Positions 54,913-63,480 of a stretch of 64,000 bases of DNA are shown in pieces (the stretch's first letter is position 1; the number at the start of each line of letters is the position of its first letter). The position numbers were made by a program, and so were the translations under genes. This stretch comes from Oleiphilaceae bacterium (GTDB lineage Bacteria > Pseudomonadota > Gammaproteobacteria > Pseudomonadales > Oleiphilaceae): positions 62,001 through 126,000 of the forward strand of contig JAKVBL010000008.1 of assembly GCA_022447365.1 (NCBI GenBank). Reading direction: 5' to 3'. The notes under the pieces are model-generated. The model was given only the letters and a program-made list of their open reading frames with translations, was not told the origin of the DNA and searched no databases.

Positions 54913-57393
54913 GTGTCTTTTCGTCTGATTCAATATGCGCTTAATAGTTTTGTTGAACAGAGGAAGCTTCCTGCCCTTAGGTTGATGTTCCTTGCGAGTT
55001 TGTTGTCGGTGTTCGCGATCGTAAGCATTTTGTCATTAACGAGCTTCTTGAAAGAAGCGCTTAATAGTTCTTCAAGTGAATTGCTGGCGGCGGATAGGCA
55101 AGTCGTCTCGCCCCGAGAGTTAGATCCTGTGGTTCTTGAATACGCGAATCAGATAGGTTTACGACATGGCTTAGCAGTAGAGTTTCGGTCGATGGTTTTT
55201 AGCGATTCGGCTAGCCAGCTTGTATCCGTCAAGGCTGTTGACAATGCATACCCATTGCTAGGTTCACTTCAGTTATCTGGTCAGCCTCAAGGTAGCAAAG
55301 TCGCCTCAGGTAATATAGCAATGCAGTCGCGCCTTAATAATCTGCTTAACGTAAAACTGGGCGATAGCATCGGTGTGGGGGATGCTGATCTACTAGTTGG
55401 GCCTGCTCTGATTCAAGAGCCTGATATCGGTTTTAACCTGGGGGATATACAGCCTAGGCTATTAATGCGTCTGGATGATTTGGCGGCGACACAGGTTGTT
55501 CAGCCCGGTAGTAGGGTAAAGTATCGCTACTATTTTGCGGGTGATATCGAGCAGTTGCGAGTTTTCGATGATTGGATTGTTGAGCAGCTCGATAATAGTC
55601 AGCGTTACGAAGGTGTTGCTGATTCGCGCCCTGCGATTGCCGAGGCGCTTCAAAAAGCAGAGGCGTTTTTATTGCTGTCTTCGTGTTTGGCTGCATTGTT
55701 GTCTTCGTTGGCCATATCACTTGCTGCGAGGCAGTATTCTTCTCAGCAAATTCGAAGTGTGGCGATTCTTAAAACACTTGGTCTTACCGGGCGTGAGGTC
55801 GTATTAGTGTACGTCCTAAAACTTGGATTTATTGGACTTGTTGTTGTTTGTCTTGGACTTGTTTTAGGGCAGCTAGTTAGTGGTAGTTTATCGTCTGTCA
55901 TTGCGCCGCTATTGCCTGACGTTGAACTACGTGTTGAATTCGGTTTGTCGATGTCTGCCGTATTGGTAGCGGTTTTAGTCACCGTATTGACACTCTTTGG
56001 GAGCGCTATTCCGCAAGTATTTGCACTGTCTGGCGTAAAACCGATGGCTGTTTTGCGTCCTGAAGAAGGATTTCTTAGGCCGGTTAGTCGTTTCTACTAC
56101 GTCTTATTGCTTGCTGTCCTTTTGTTTACGTTAGCGATATACACCCAGTCCATACTTTTATTGGTATTGTTTGTATTGGGGTCGTGTTTATTGATGGTCG
56201 TTGTTGGAGTCATCGTTTTCATTTTGGCACGCTCACTAGAGTACGTTTCTTCAAAATATTTGAAGAAGAGTGAGTCGGGAGCTTCGCTTGCTGTGCAGGC
56301 GCTGGTATCTCAGCGCGGTAATACTTTTGCCCAATGTTTAGTGTATGCATTTGCCTTTTGTTTGTTTGCTTCGATTTTTATTGTTCGTGAATCACTCATT
56401 GCACAATGGCAGCAGCAAATACCAGAGAACGCTCCAAATCATTTCTTGATCAACATTACTGAGCCTCAAGTTAAGGGTGTGAAAGAGCTTTTGGCGAGCA
56501 ATGGCATCAATGTTTCGCATATGTATCCAATGGTGCGAGGGCGAATGTCTCATATCAATGGCGAAGATGTGAAAGTTGCCGTCACAAAAGACGTTGCTGC
56601 GCTTAATCGTGAGTTGAATCTAAGCTGGGTTGAAGACATGCCTGAAGGCAATGAAATAGTTGATGGGGCATGGGGCAGTGATAGTGAGGGATTATCAGTT
56701 TCCGTCGAGCAAGAATTGACTGACAACATTGGTGTATCACTCGGCGATAGTTTGACCTTTAATGTCGCAGGTTTAGAAGTGGTCGCAACCGTTTCTAGTA
56801 TTCGCAAAGTTGATTGGGAAAGTATGAAGCCGAATTTTTACGTCCTGTTTAAAGACGGGGCGTTGAATGACTTTCCAAACACTTATATTGCTAGCTTTTA
56901 TTTGCCTGAAGACCAAAAAACCGTGATTAACGAGCTGTCTCGCTCTTACCCAACGGTAAGTGTTTTGGAGCTTGATCTGTTGATCGGAAAGATCCAGTCA
57001 ATCGTGAATCAAGTTTCTACAGTGCTGAGTTTTGTTTTGTATCTAATTTTGGCAGCTTCGGTACTTGTGATTGCGGCAATTACACTTTCTAAGATTTCAG
57101 AGAGGGAGCATCAATCATTAATTTATAGAGTGCTTGGGGTGCGCAGTACAGTCCTTCAGAAAGCGTATTTTCTTGAGTTCTTCATTCTAGGTTTTGTTGC
57201 AAGCCTGGCAGGATTTCTCTGTGCCGAAGCGGCCTTAAATGCGGTTTCGATTGCTTTATTCGGTGCGAATCCAGTATTAAACTTGTCGGCTCTCATATTG
57301 GGTGTCGGCTTTAGCTCAGTACTGCTAGGGTTTCTTGGTTTTATAGTACTAAGGCGATTGACCCGTAATTCCCTGATGCAATCTTTGAGATAG
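54913..57393 (+). CDS. ybbP: ABC transporter permease (YbbP-like, FtsX domains)
   Basis: The 826-residue protein has the YbbP layout: an N-terminal helix, a periplasmic domain, FtsX-like helix bundles (about residues 250-410 and 700-820), and further helices between. It starts with GTG preceded by GGAGG overlapping the ybbA stop. With YbbA it would form a type VII-like, mechanotransmitting ABC complex; its substrate in Escherichia coli is not settled, and the neighbouring TesA suggests a link to lipids or esters (inference). Confidence 0.92.
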   Translation: MSFRLIQYALNSFVEQRKLPALRLMFLASLLSVFAIVSILSLTSFLKEALNSSSSELLAADRQVVSPRELDPVVLEYANQIGLRHGLAVEFRSMVFSDSASQLVSVKAVDNAYPLLGSLQLSGQPQGSKVASGNIAMQSRLNNLLNVKLGDSIGVGDADLLVGPALIQEPDIGFNLGDIQPRLLMRLDDLAATQVVQPGSRVKYRYYFAGDIEQLRVFDDWIVEQLDNSQRYEGVADSRPAIAEALQKAEAFLLLSSCLAALLSSLAISLAARQYSSQQIRSVAILKTLGLTGREVVLVYVLKLGFIGLVVVCLGLVLGQLVSGSLSSVIAPLLPDVELRVEFGLSMSAVLVAVLVTVLTLFGSAIPQVFALSGVKPMAVLRPEEGFLRPVSRFYYVLLLAVLLFTLAIYTQSILLLVLFVLGSCLLMVVVGVIVFILARSLEYVSSKYLKKSESGASLAVQALVSQRGNTFAQCLVYAFAFCLFASIFIVRESLIAQWQQQIPENAPNHFLINITEPQVKGVKELLASNGINVSHMYPMVRGRMSHINGEDVKVAVTKDVAALNRELNLSWVEDMPEGNEIVDGAWGSDSEGLSVSVEQELTDNIGVSLGDSLTFNVAGLEVVATVSSIRKVDWESMKPNFYVLFKDGALNDFPNTYIASFYLPEDQKTVINELSRSYPTVSVLELDLLIGKIQSIVNQVSTVLSFVLYLILAASVLVIAAITLSKISEREHQSLIYRVLGVRSTVLQKAYFLEFFILGFVASLAGFLCAEAALNAVSIALFGANPVLNLSALILGVGFSSVLLGFLGFIVLRRLTRNSLMQSLR

Positions 57394-57401
57394 CCAATTT
57401 T

Positions 57402-58127
57402 ATGGATGGGTCGAATTTTCAACACCTATTACCGCTACTTGAACGGAATGCTTGGTTCCGAGGGCGTTCGGCTGAGTTTAAGTCGGATATGCTAGGTATT
57501 TCGAGTGTTTCTTATTTTGAAACGAGCGAGTCAATCTTTCAGCGCAACGCACTTAATGGCGGTGTCTATGCGGTATTAAGCGGTAGCGTCAAGATTTTTG
57601 GTGTAAACCGTGAAGGGAAAGAAGCTTTACTTACGTTCATTGAGCCGGTGGACTGGTTTGGGGAGCTTGCGCTATTCGATGGGGATGTTCGAACACACAA
57701 TGCCGTAGCCTCAAGCAAGACCCAATTGTTATGTTTGAGACATGACAAACTTAATAGCCTTTTGGCAAGAAAACCTAATTATTGGAGAGATTTCGGGGTC
57801 TTGATGTCGGGAAAGCTCAGGGCGACCTTCCACTTAATGGAGGATTTAGCTTTGTTGCCGGCAAAGCAGCGCGTCGTTAAACGTTTAGTTTTGATGGTGA
57901 ACAACGCGATCAGCGGGGAATATCTCCCTAACAATATTACATATGATGGGTTAGGCACTGTTACCTTAAATGTTGATCAAGCGAGTTTTGCGGCGATGCT
58001 GTCAATCTCGCGTCAAACCGCAAATCAAATTTTAAAAGATCTAGAGTCAGATGGCGTCCTTAAGCTCGACTATGGGCATCTTACGATTATTGACGCATTG
58101 CGATTGAGCCAGATTTTGAATCAATAA
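57402..58127 (+). CDS. Crp/Fnr-family transcriptional regulator
   Basis: A 241-residue regulator with an N-terminal cyclic-nucleotide-binding-like beta roll (YAVLSGSVKIFGVNREGKEA, VDWFGELALFDGDVRTHNA) and a C-terminal winged helix (FAAMLSISRQTANQILKDLESDG). It lacks the N-terminal cysteine cluster of Fnr, so it is not an iron-sulfur oxygen sensor. The effector is unknown. It begins 8 bp after ybbP and may be cotranscribed with it. Confidence 0.9.
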   Translation: MDGSNFQHLLPLLERNAWFRGRSAEFKSDMLGISSVSYFETSESIFQRNALNGGVYAVLSGSVKIFGVNREGKEALLTFIEPVDWFGELALFDGDVRTHNAVASSKTQLLCLRHDKLNSLLARKPNYWRDFGVLMSGKLRATFHLMEDLALLPAKQRVVKRLVLMVNNAISGEYLPNNITYDGLGTVTLNVDQASFAAMLSISRQTANQILKDLESDGVLKLDYGHLTIIDALRLSQILNQ

Positions 58128-58205
58128 CTTTGTCGTCTAGCTGACAGTTTCTTTTTTCTGTCGGCTATATAGTATCGGTCTTCGACATGGCTTAGGAGGA
58201 TAATA

Positions 58206-58736
58206 ATGAAAACTTTAACTCAACAACTTGTTATGTACGCGAATTATCATCGCGACCCACGAAATATTCTGACGCACTTTGTTGGTATTCCCCTCATTGT
58301 TTTTGCGATTGCTGCTTTACTTGCTCGTCCTGAGTTTGGATTGTTTGGCCTTGTTTTGGCTCCAGTTTATTTTGTTGTTGGTGCAGCCTGTCTGTATTAC
58401 CTCGCATTAGATATCAAACTCGGCATTTTAATGGGCTTGGTGTTTAGTATGACTGTCTATGGCGCGCAGTATGTTGCATCTCTATCAACTATCGAGTGGC
58501 TGGCATGGAGTATCGGTTTATTCGTTGTTGGTTGGGTTTTTCAGTTTGTAGGCCACTTTTATGAAGGGAAGAAGCCTGCATTTGTCGACGATATGACAGG
58601 TCTTCTAATCGGGCCGCTATTTGTCGTGTGCGAATTCGCTTTTATGTTCGGTTTAATGAAAAAACTTAAAGCTGAAGTAGAATCTCGAGCTGGTCCGGTA
58701 TGTCATCAAACTGGCCCTGAAGCGAAAGCCTCTTAA
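58206..58736 (+). CDS. Mpo1-like (DUF962) membrane protein
   Basis: A 176-residue protein with four or five membrane helices. It has the family motifs YANYHRDPRNILTHFVGIP near the N terminus and FVGHFYEGKKPAF later, whose histidines match the iron ligands of yeast Mpo1, a 2-hydroxy fatty acid dioxygenase. Bacterial function is not established. AGGAGG-like GAGGA lies just before the ATG. Confidence 0.86.
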   Translation: MKTLTQQLVMYANYHRDPRNILTHFVGIPLIVFAIAALLARPEFGLFGLVLAPVYFVVGAACLYYLALDIKLGILMGLVFSMTVYGAQYVASLSTIEWLAWSIGLFVVGWVFQFVGHFYEGKKPAFVDDMTGLLIGPLFVVCEFAFMFGLMKKLKAEVESRAGPVCHQTGPEAKAS

Positions 58737-59398
58737 GTAAACAAAATAACATCACTTCCAATGATGGTGAGCTGCTTATTAAAGCGGTTCGCCAGATATT
58801 GCATTGTCGCGGGGTTGTAGAAACAAATATGTGTTGGATCGTTTTTATAATGCCAACCCCCAAAATCGATGTTTTGGGTATGCAACTTTGTCATCAGGCC
58901 TAGTATTCCGTTCGCCCTTAATAATGAAAACAGAAGTTCAAACGTTTGGCTCGGTGCGTCTAAATGCTCAACCACTTCGGTCGAGCTGATGAAGTCGTAT
59001 TCTGTGTTTAGTTTTTCTTTATCGTCAGCATAAAACTTGTCATAGATTTCGCATTCGTGACCTGCTTCCTCAAAGATTAATGACAGGGTAGGGCCCGGTC
59101 CGCTACCGAAATCTAGTCCTTGAGATGCGGTAGGTAGATTTTCGATCATAACGCTACCTAATTTGTTTAAAAAACTGCGATAGTTTGGGTCGTTAGGGTT
59201 ATTGTCGTGGTGATCGTATATTTCTTTTTCTTCTTTCGGACATAAGTGAAATTCACTTGGAACAAAAACTAACTCGCATGCTTGGCATTGATAAAACTCT
59301 CTCGTTAGACGTTGATCGAAATAAAAATTGTAGATCTCTGAAGCCCCGCAAAGTAGGCAACAGTGAGAACTATTACTATGGTTTTTGCCTAAGTCCAT
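58733..59398 (-). CDS. SAM-dependent methyltransferase with zinc ribbon
   Basis: The 221-residue product starts with a zinc ribbon (CCLLCGASE and YQCQACELVF, two Cys pairs) and then a class I methyltransferase fold with LDFGSGPGPTLSL as motif I, ISSTEVVEHLDAP and GILGLMTKLH. It belongs to the Methyltransf_11/12-like proteins; the substrate is unknown. The stop overlaps that of the convergent DUF962 gene by 4 nt. Confidence 0.88.
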   Translation of the reverse strand: MDLGKNHSNSSHCCLLCGASEIYNFYFDQRLTREFYQCQACELVFVPSEFHLCPKEEKEIYDHHDNNPNDPNYRSFLNKLGSVMIENLPTASQGLDFGSGPGPTLSLIFEEAGHECEIYDKFYADDKEKLNTEYDFISSTEVVEHLDAPSQTFELLFSLLRANGILGLMTKLHTQNIDFGGWHYKNDPTHICFYNPATMQYLANRFNKQLTIIGSDVILFT

Positions 59399-59520
59399 TC
59401 TGAACGTTTTGCCTAAATCACGAATCGAAATAAATAGAAAACTAAAATACTGTTAATTGTTCGTATAGTGCCGTAGTTCACTAAAGCGGTAAATAGGTCC
59501 TACTTTGAGCTTCGTGAACT

Positions 59521-59549
59521 TTGTCACCAAATGTTATTTCTTGTAGACT
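59521..59549 (+). promoter_or_regulatory. Promoter of the periplasmic binding-protein gene
   Basis: TTGTCA (59521-59526) lies 17 nt from TAGACT (59544-59549). It leaves a 5' leader of about 85 nt before the ATG at 59640. The gene's codon choice (CGT, GGT, GTT) suggests strong expression. Confidence 0.5.
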
Positions 59550-59639
59550 GCGCAGCGATTTCTGCGAGATCTTAAATAAATAATTACTCGTTTTTATCTA
59601 ATAAATCTAATTGATAACTAAGCGCTGAGGTGTGTGCAA

Positions 59640-60650
59640 ATGACTTTTCGTCGCATTCTTGCTTCTTTGTTGTTGGTTGCTGTTTCTTCGACAGCTTCTG
59701 CAGCATTAGAAAAGAAAAAATTCTGTCTTTATGACCCTGTTGGTAAAAACGGCCCTGCTGTGGCGTTCTTCTCTGACCTTACTGCTAAAGGTATCGGTTG
59801 GGGCATGGACATCGAAATCGCTGCTTACACAGATGAAAAAGTAGCTTCAAACGATTTTAAAGCAGGCCTATGTGATGTTGTTTTCTTAACAGCAATCCTT
59901 AGTCGTCCTTACGTGCCATTTGGCGGTACGCTTGATGCGCTTGGCGGTATCATTGACGAAGAAGGTCTAGCTCGTGTTCTTAAAACATTGACTAACCCTA
60001 AGTTGGCTCCTTTCTTAACGAATGGCAACTACGAAATGGTTGGTACGCTTCCTGTTGGTTCTGTTTACTTGTTCGTAAACGATCGTGATATTGATACTGT
60101 TCCTGAGTTCAGTGGTAAGAAAGTATCTGTACTTAACGAAGATCCACAGAGCCACAAGTTTGCAGATCTAGCTGGTGCATCTCCAGTTGGTACATCGCTA
60201 GCTACGTTCTCTGGCCAGTTCAATAACGGTAACATCGACATCCTACCAATGGTTGCGCTAGGTTACGACGTATTTGAGTTGTATCATGGTCTTGGCGAAA
60301 AAGGCGGTATCATCGATGAGAAGCTTCTGTACGGTATGATGCAGATGATTTCTCATAAAGACCGTTTTGCTCCTGAGTTCGGTCAAAACATGCGTGAGTA
60401 CATTCTTGCTCGCCTACCAGACATCAACAAAATGGTTGATGATGCAGAGGCTGCAATTCCTGCTAAGTACTGGATCAAAACTGATGCAGATTCTCAAGCA
60501 GCTCTAGAGAAGTTCCGTACTGAAATCCGTGCGTCACTTCGTGACGAGGGTGTTCTTGATGCAAAAGCACTTGGCCTATTGTGGAAGATCCGTTGTTCGG
60601 TTGATCCATCACGTGGTGAGTGTTCTAAGCCGAAAGCTGAACGTTTCTAA
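59640..60650 (+). CDS. Putative periplasmic solute-binding protein (AdeT-like family)
   Basis: The 336-residue product has a signal peptide (through about STASAA) and resembles the putative solute-binding family recalled for AdeT proteins of Acinetobacter: KKFCLYDPVGKNGPAVAFF, GLCDVVFLTAILSRPYVPFGG, GKKVSVLNEDPQSHKFADL and a C-terminal Cys pair (IRCSVDPSRGECS). A GTG at 59634 is too close to the GAGG at 59627-59630, so the ATG at 59640 is chosen. The ligand is unknown; no permease is adjacent. Confidence 0.85.
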   Translation: MTFRRILASLLLVAVSSTASAALEKKKFCLYDPVGKNGPAVAFFSDLTAKGIGWGMDIEIAAYTDEKVASNDFKAGLCDVVFLTAILSRPYVPFGGTLDALGGIIDEEGLARVLKTLTNPKLAPFLTNGNYEMVGTLPVGSVYLFVNDRDIDTVPEFSGKKVSVLNEDPQSHKFADLAGASPVGTSLATFSGQFNNGNIDILPMVALGYDVFELYHGLGEKGGIIDEKLLYGMMQMISHKDRFAPEFGQNMREYILARLPDINKMVDDAEAAIPAKYWIKTDADSQAALEKFRTEIRASLRDEGVLDAKALGLLWKIRCSVDPSRGECSKPKAERF

Positions 60651-60670
60651 ACGACAGCAATTAGCTTTGA

Positions 60671-60698
60671 AAAAGGTCGGTTTTTACCGGCCTTTTTT
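60671..60698 (+). terminator. Terminator after the solute-binding protein
   Basis: AAAAGGTCGGT pairs with ACCGGCCTTTT with one wobble across a short T loop and ends in six T residues (60693-60698). It separates this gene from the ccm operon. Confidence 0.85.
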
Positions 60699-60750
60699 AT
60701 TTGTAATCTAAACGGCCTTATTCAAGATTTTTCCTTTCTTAAAAATCCCT

Positions 60751-60756
60751 TATACT
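60751..60756 (+). promoter_or_regulatory. Possible ccmA promoter -10
   Basis: TATACT at 60751-60756 fits a -10 hexamer, 35 bp before the ccmA ATG. A -35 could be in the T-rich stretch near 60728-60733 but matches poorly. Confidence 0.4.
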
Positions 60757-60790
60757 GCAGCCCAAATTTTTTGTGACCTGAACGCTTAAT

Positions 60791-61384
60791 ATGACCGATT
60801 ATTTGGTTAGCACCCAAGGACTAAGCTGTGAACGTGACGATAGGGTCTTATTTGAAGATCTGACGTTGAAGTTTAGCGCAGGTGAACTGATACAAATAGC
60901 TGGTCGAAATGGGGCGGGTAAAAGTACGCTTCTACGGATTATTGCAGGTGTATATACTGGGTTTGAGGGAGCTATCAATACAGCCTTCTTTAAACATCAG
61001 TTGTGTTATTTTGGCCATAAGGTTCCATTAAAGCCGGCATTAACCGCAGATGAAAATCTAAGTGCGCACAGCTTATTGGCATCGAGCACGACTCGCCAGC
61101 AAAGGAGTGATGCTTTGGCGCGATTCGGCTTGGACGATTATATCGACGTACCTTGTAGCGATATGTCTGAAGGCCAACGCAGGCGCGTTGGTCTATCTCG
61201 AATATTCTTGAGTAAAGCTAAGGTTTTCGTGCTAGATGAACCATTTGCTTCATTAGATAAAGAGACTGTCTCATTTCTTGAGCAAGTACTTGTCGAATTA
61301 TCGGATTTGGGCAATTTGGTTATTTTTACAAGTCATCATCATATTGAGCATCCGCGCTTGAAGAAGGTTGTTTTGGATGGATAA
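60791..61384 (+). CDS. ccmA: Heme exporter ATP-binding protein CcmA
   Basis: The 197-residue ABC ATPase of cytochrome c maturation. It has Walker A AGRNGAGKSTLLRIIAG, signature MSEGQRRRVGLSRI and Walker B VFVLDEPFASLD, then SHHH in the switch region. CcmAB energise release of heme-loaded CcmE from CcmCD. Its end overlaps ccmB. Confidence 0.96.
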   Translation: MTDYLVSTQGLSCERDDRVLFEDLTLKFSAGELIQIAGRNGAGKSTLLRIIAGVYTGFEGAINTAFFKHQLCYFGHKVPLKPALTADENLSAHSLLASSTTRQQRSDALARFGLDDYIDVPCSDMSEGQRRRVGLSRIFLSKAKVFVLDEPFASLDKETVSFLEQVLVELSDLGNLVIFTSHHHIEHPRLKKVVLDG

Positions 61385-62060
61385 ACAACCAAAGAATGCC
61401 TTGTTTCAGCTATGGTTGCACGAGGCGCGGGTTGTCATTCGTGGCAAGCAAGACCTATTAAACTCTGTCATGTTTTTTGTTTTGGTGGTGATGCTCTTCC
61501 CTTTGGGAGTTGACCCTGGGGTGGAATTCTTACGTATAAGTTCCACAGGGCTAATTTGGGTGGCTGTTCTTTTGAGTTTGATGTTGACCTTAGGATCAAT
61601 GTTTAAAGCTGATTTTGACGACGGAACAATCGAGTTGTGGCTTCAGTCTTCACACCCTATATTTGCGCTTGTTTTTGTTAAGGTTCTTGCGTTGTGGGCG
61701 ATTAGTATATTACCGCTACTCGCTATGGTGCCTTTGTTAGCGACGATGCTCCACTTTCCGTTTGAAGGGCTCGGGGTGCTGATTTTATCGCTATTGCTTG
61801 GGTCATTGGCATTGGCGCATATCGTGAGCGTTGGCGCAGCATTAACTGCTAGCGCAAAAACCGGAGGCATATTGTTAATGCTTTTGGTTTTACCATTAAC
61901 AGTACCAGTATTGATTTTTGGCTCTGGGGTTGTTGGATTATCAGTCGACGGGGCGTCTATCTCTGGTTCTTTTGCGATGCTTGGTGCAATCACCATGCTT
62001 TATTGCGTCCTTTGTCCGTTTGCTGCGGGCGCGAGTTTAAAGATCATATGCGATGTTTAG
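61377..62060 (+). CDS. ccmB: Heme exporter membrane protein CcmB
   Basis: A 227-residue protein with six membrane helices and the family start ALFQLWLHEARVVIRGKQDLLN. The ATG at 61377 overlaps ccmA by 8 nt; the earlier in-frame TTG at 61368 is less likely. It contains LLSLMLTLGSMFKADFDDGT, typical of CcmB. Confidence 0.95.
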   Translation: MDKQPKNALFQLWLHEARVVIRGKQDLLNSVMFFVLVVMLFPLGVDPGVEFLRISSTGLIWVAVLLSLMLTLGSMFKADFDDGTIELWLQSSHPIFALVFVKVLALWAISILPLLAMVPLLATMLHFPFEGLGVLILSLLLGSLALAHIVSVGAALTASAKTGGILLMLLVLPLTVPVLIFGSGVVGLSVDGASISGSFAMLGAITMLYCVLCPFAAGASLKIICDV

Positions 62061-62076
62061 AAAAGTGAAAGTGTAA

Positions 62077-62844
62077 ATGGCAAATACGAAATGGACATGG
62101 TTCCACCGCTTTGGATCTCCTAAGTGGTTGTACGACTTCGCAGAACGCTACAACGGACCACTCTTTGGGGTTGGTTGTGCGCTTATGCTGGGAGCGTGCT
62201 TTTGGGGGTTGTTTATTGCACCGCCTGATTACCAACAGGGTGACAGCTTTAGAATTATATACATCCATGTTCCTACTGCGATTTTAGCCCAGTCGTGCTA
62301 CATGATGATGGCTGCGGCTGCGCTTGTCGGGCTCGTTTGGCGAATGAAAATAAGCGACTATTTCATCGCTTGCGCTGCGCCAATTGGTGCCGTCATGACA
62401 TTTCTTGCGTTATTTACAGGTGCTGTCTGGGGCAAGCCCACATGGGGAACTTGGTGGGTGTGGGATGCGCGTTTAACATCGATGCTTTTACTATTGTTTT
62501 TGTATTTTGGCGTCATAGCACTTCGTTCTAGCATTCAAAGCGCCGATAATCGTGCAAGAGCATCATACGTACTCGTATTGGTGGGGGTAATAAATATTCC
62601 GATCATTAAATATTCGGTTGATTGGTGGAATACACTGCATCAACCCGCAACGTTTACGTTAACAGAGAAACCCGCAATGCCGGCTGAGATGTGGTTGCCA
62701 CTATTAATTATGGTGATTGGCATTTACTGTTTTTTTACGGCCTTGGTTCTCGTACGTATGCAGGCAGAAATTGTTCAACGAGAGCTTAAAACGCGTTGGG
62801 TCCATAAGCTATTGAATATCGAAGGTGAGCGGAGCAATGGCTGA
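62077..62844 (+). CDS. ccmC: Heme transfer protein CcmC
   Basis: The 255-residue protein has six helices and the tryptophan-rich [13 protein letters not shown] motif with flanking His residues ([10 protein letters not shown] and NTLHQPATF) that bind heme. It delivers heme to CcmE. The 16-bp spacing after ccmB and overlap with ccmD are usual. Confidence 0.96.
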   Translation: MANTKWTWFHRFGSPKWLYDFAERYNGPLFGVGCALMLGACFWGLFIAPPDYQQGDSFRIIYIHVPTAILAQSCYMMMAAAALVGLVWRMKISDYFIACAAPIGAVMTFLALFTGAVWGKPTWGTWWVWDARLTSMLLLLFLYFGVIALRSSIQSADNRARASYVLVLVGVINIPIIKYSVDWWNTLHQPATFTLTEKPAMPAEMWLPLLIMVIGIYCFFTALVLVRMQAEIVQRELKTRWVHKLLNIEGERSNG

Positions 62845-63013
62845 ATATTTTGAGATGGGCCACCATACTTTTTATGTTTGGTTATCTTACGGCGTATCGT
62901 TCGCCTTATTTTTTGGTTTAGCGTTTTTCTGTTTTGACGGGAGAGCAAAGGCTAAAACCACCACTGAAAAAAGAATTCGTCGTCTATTGAAACAAAAGAG
63001 AGCGTCAAAGTAG
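62837..63013 (+). CDS. ccmD: CcmD, small membrane subunit
   Basis: A 58-residue protein with one helix ([19 protein letters not shown]) and a basic C-terminal tail ([12 protein letters not shown]). The ATG at 62837 lies inside the end of ccmC; an ORF start at 62825 adds four unlikely residues. Confidence 0.9.
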   Translation: MAEYFEMGHHTFYVWLSYGVSFALFFGLAFFCFDGRAKAKTTTEKRIRRLLKQKRASK

Positions 63014-63480
63014 TGCATCCGAAGCGTAAGCAGCGATTGCTGATTATCTGTTTTCTAGTCTGTGGTCTTAGTGTTGCGATAGGGCTCGCTATGTACGCAC
63101 TGAGCGAGAATATAAATCTATTCTATAACCCGACGGAGATTTCCGAAGGTAAAGCTCCTGAAGGGGTGAAAATTCGCGCTGGTGGAATGGTTCGTGAAGG
63201 TTCAGTATCTCGTAGCGAAGATGATCTTACCGTTAAATTTGTTTTGACTGACTTCGTTGCCGATGTCGAAGTCAATTACACGGGCATACTGCCGGATCTA
63301 TTTAGAGAAGGGCAAGGTATTGTCGCTTTAGGGCGGATTAATAATGAGGGTGTTCTCATTGCAGACGAAGTGCTTGCCAAGCATGACGAGAATTACATGC
63401 CTCCAGAAGTTGCAGAGGCACTCGAAAAGTCTGGGCATAAAGGTTACGGCGATCAATACACTTCAGATAAGGAATACTAA
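63013..63480 (+). CDS. ccmE: Heme chaperone CcmE
   Basis: A 155-residue, membrane-anchored periplasmic protein with an N-terminal basic stretch and helix, an OB fold, and the covalent heme-binding His124 in [11 protein letters not shown]. It begins with GTG, overlapping the ccmD TAG by 1 nt. The ccmF start follows directly after its TAA. Confidence 0.96.
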   Translation: MHPKRKQRLLIICFLVCGLSVAIGLAMYALSENINLFYNPTEISEGKAPEGVKIRAGGMVREGSVSRSEDDLTVKFVLTDFVADVEVNYTGILPDLFREGQGIVALGRINNEGVLIADEVLAKHDENYMPPEVAEALEKSGHKGYGDQYTSDKEY

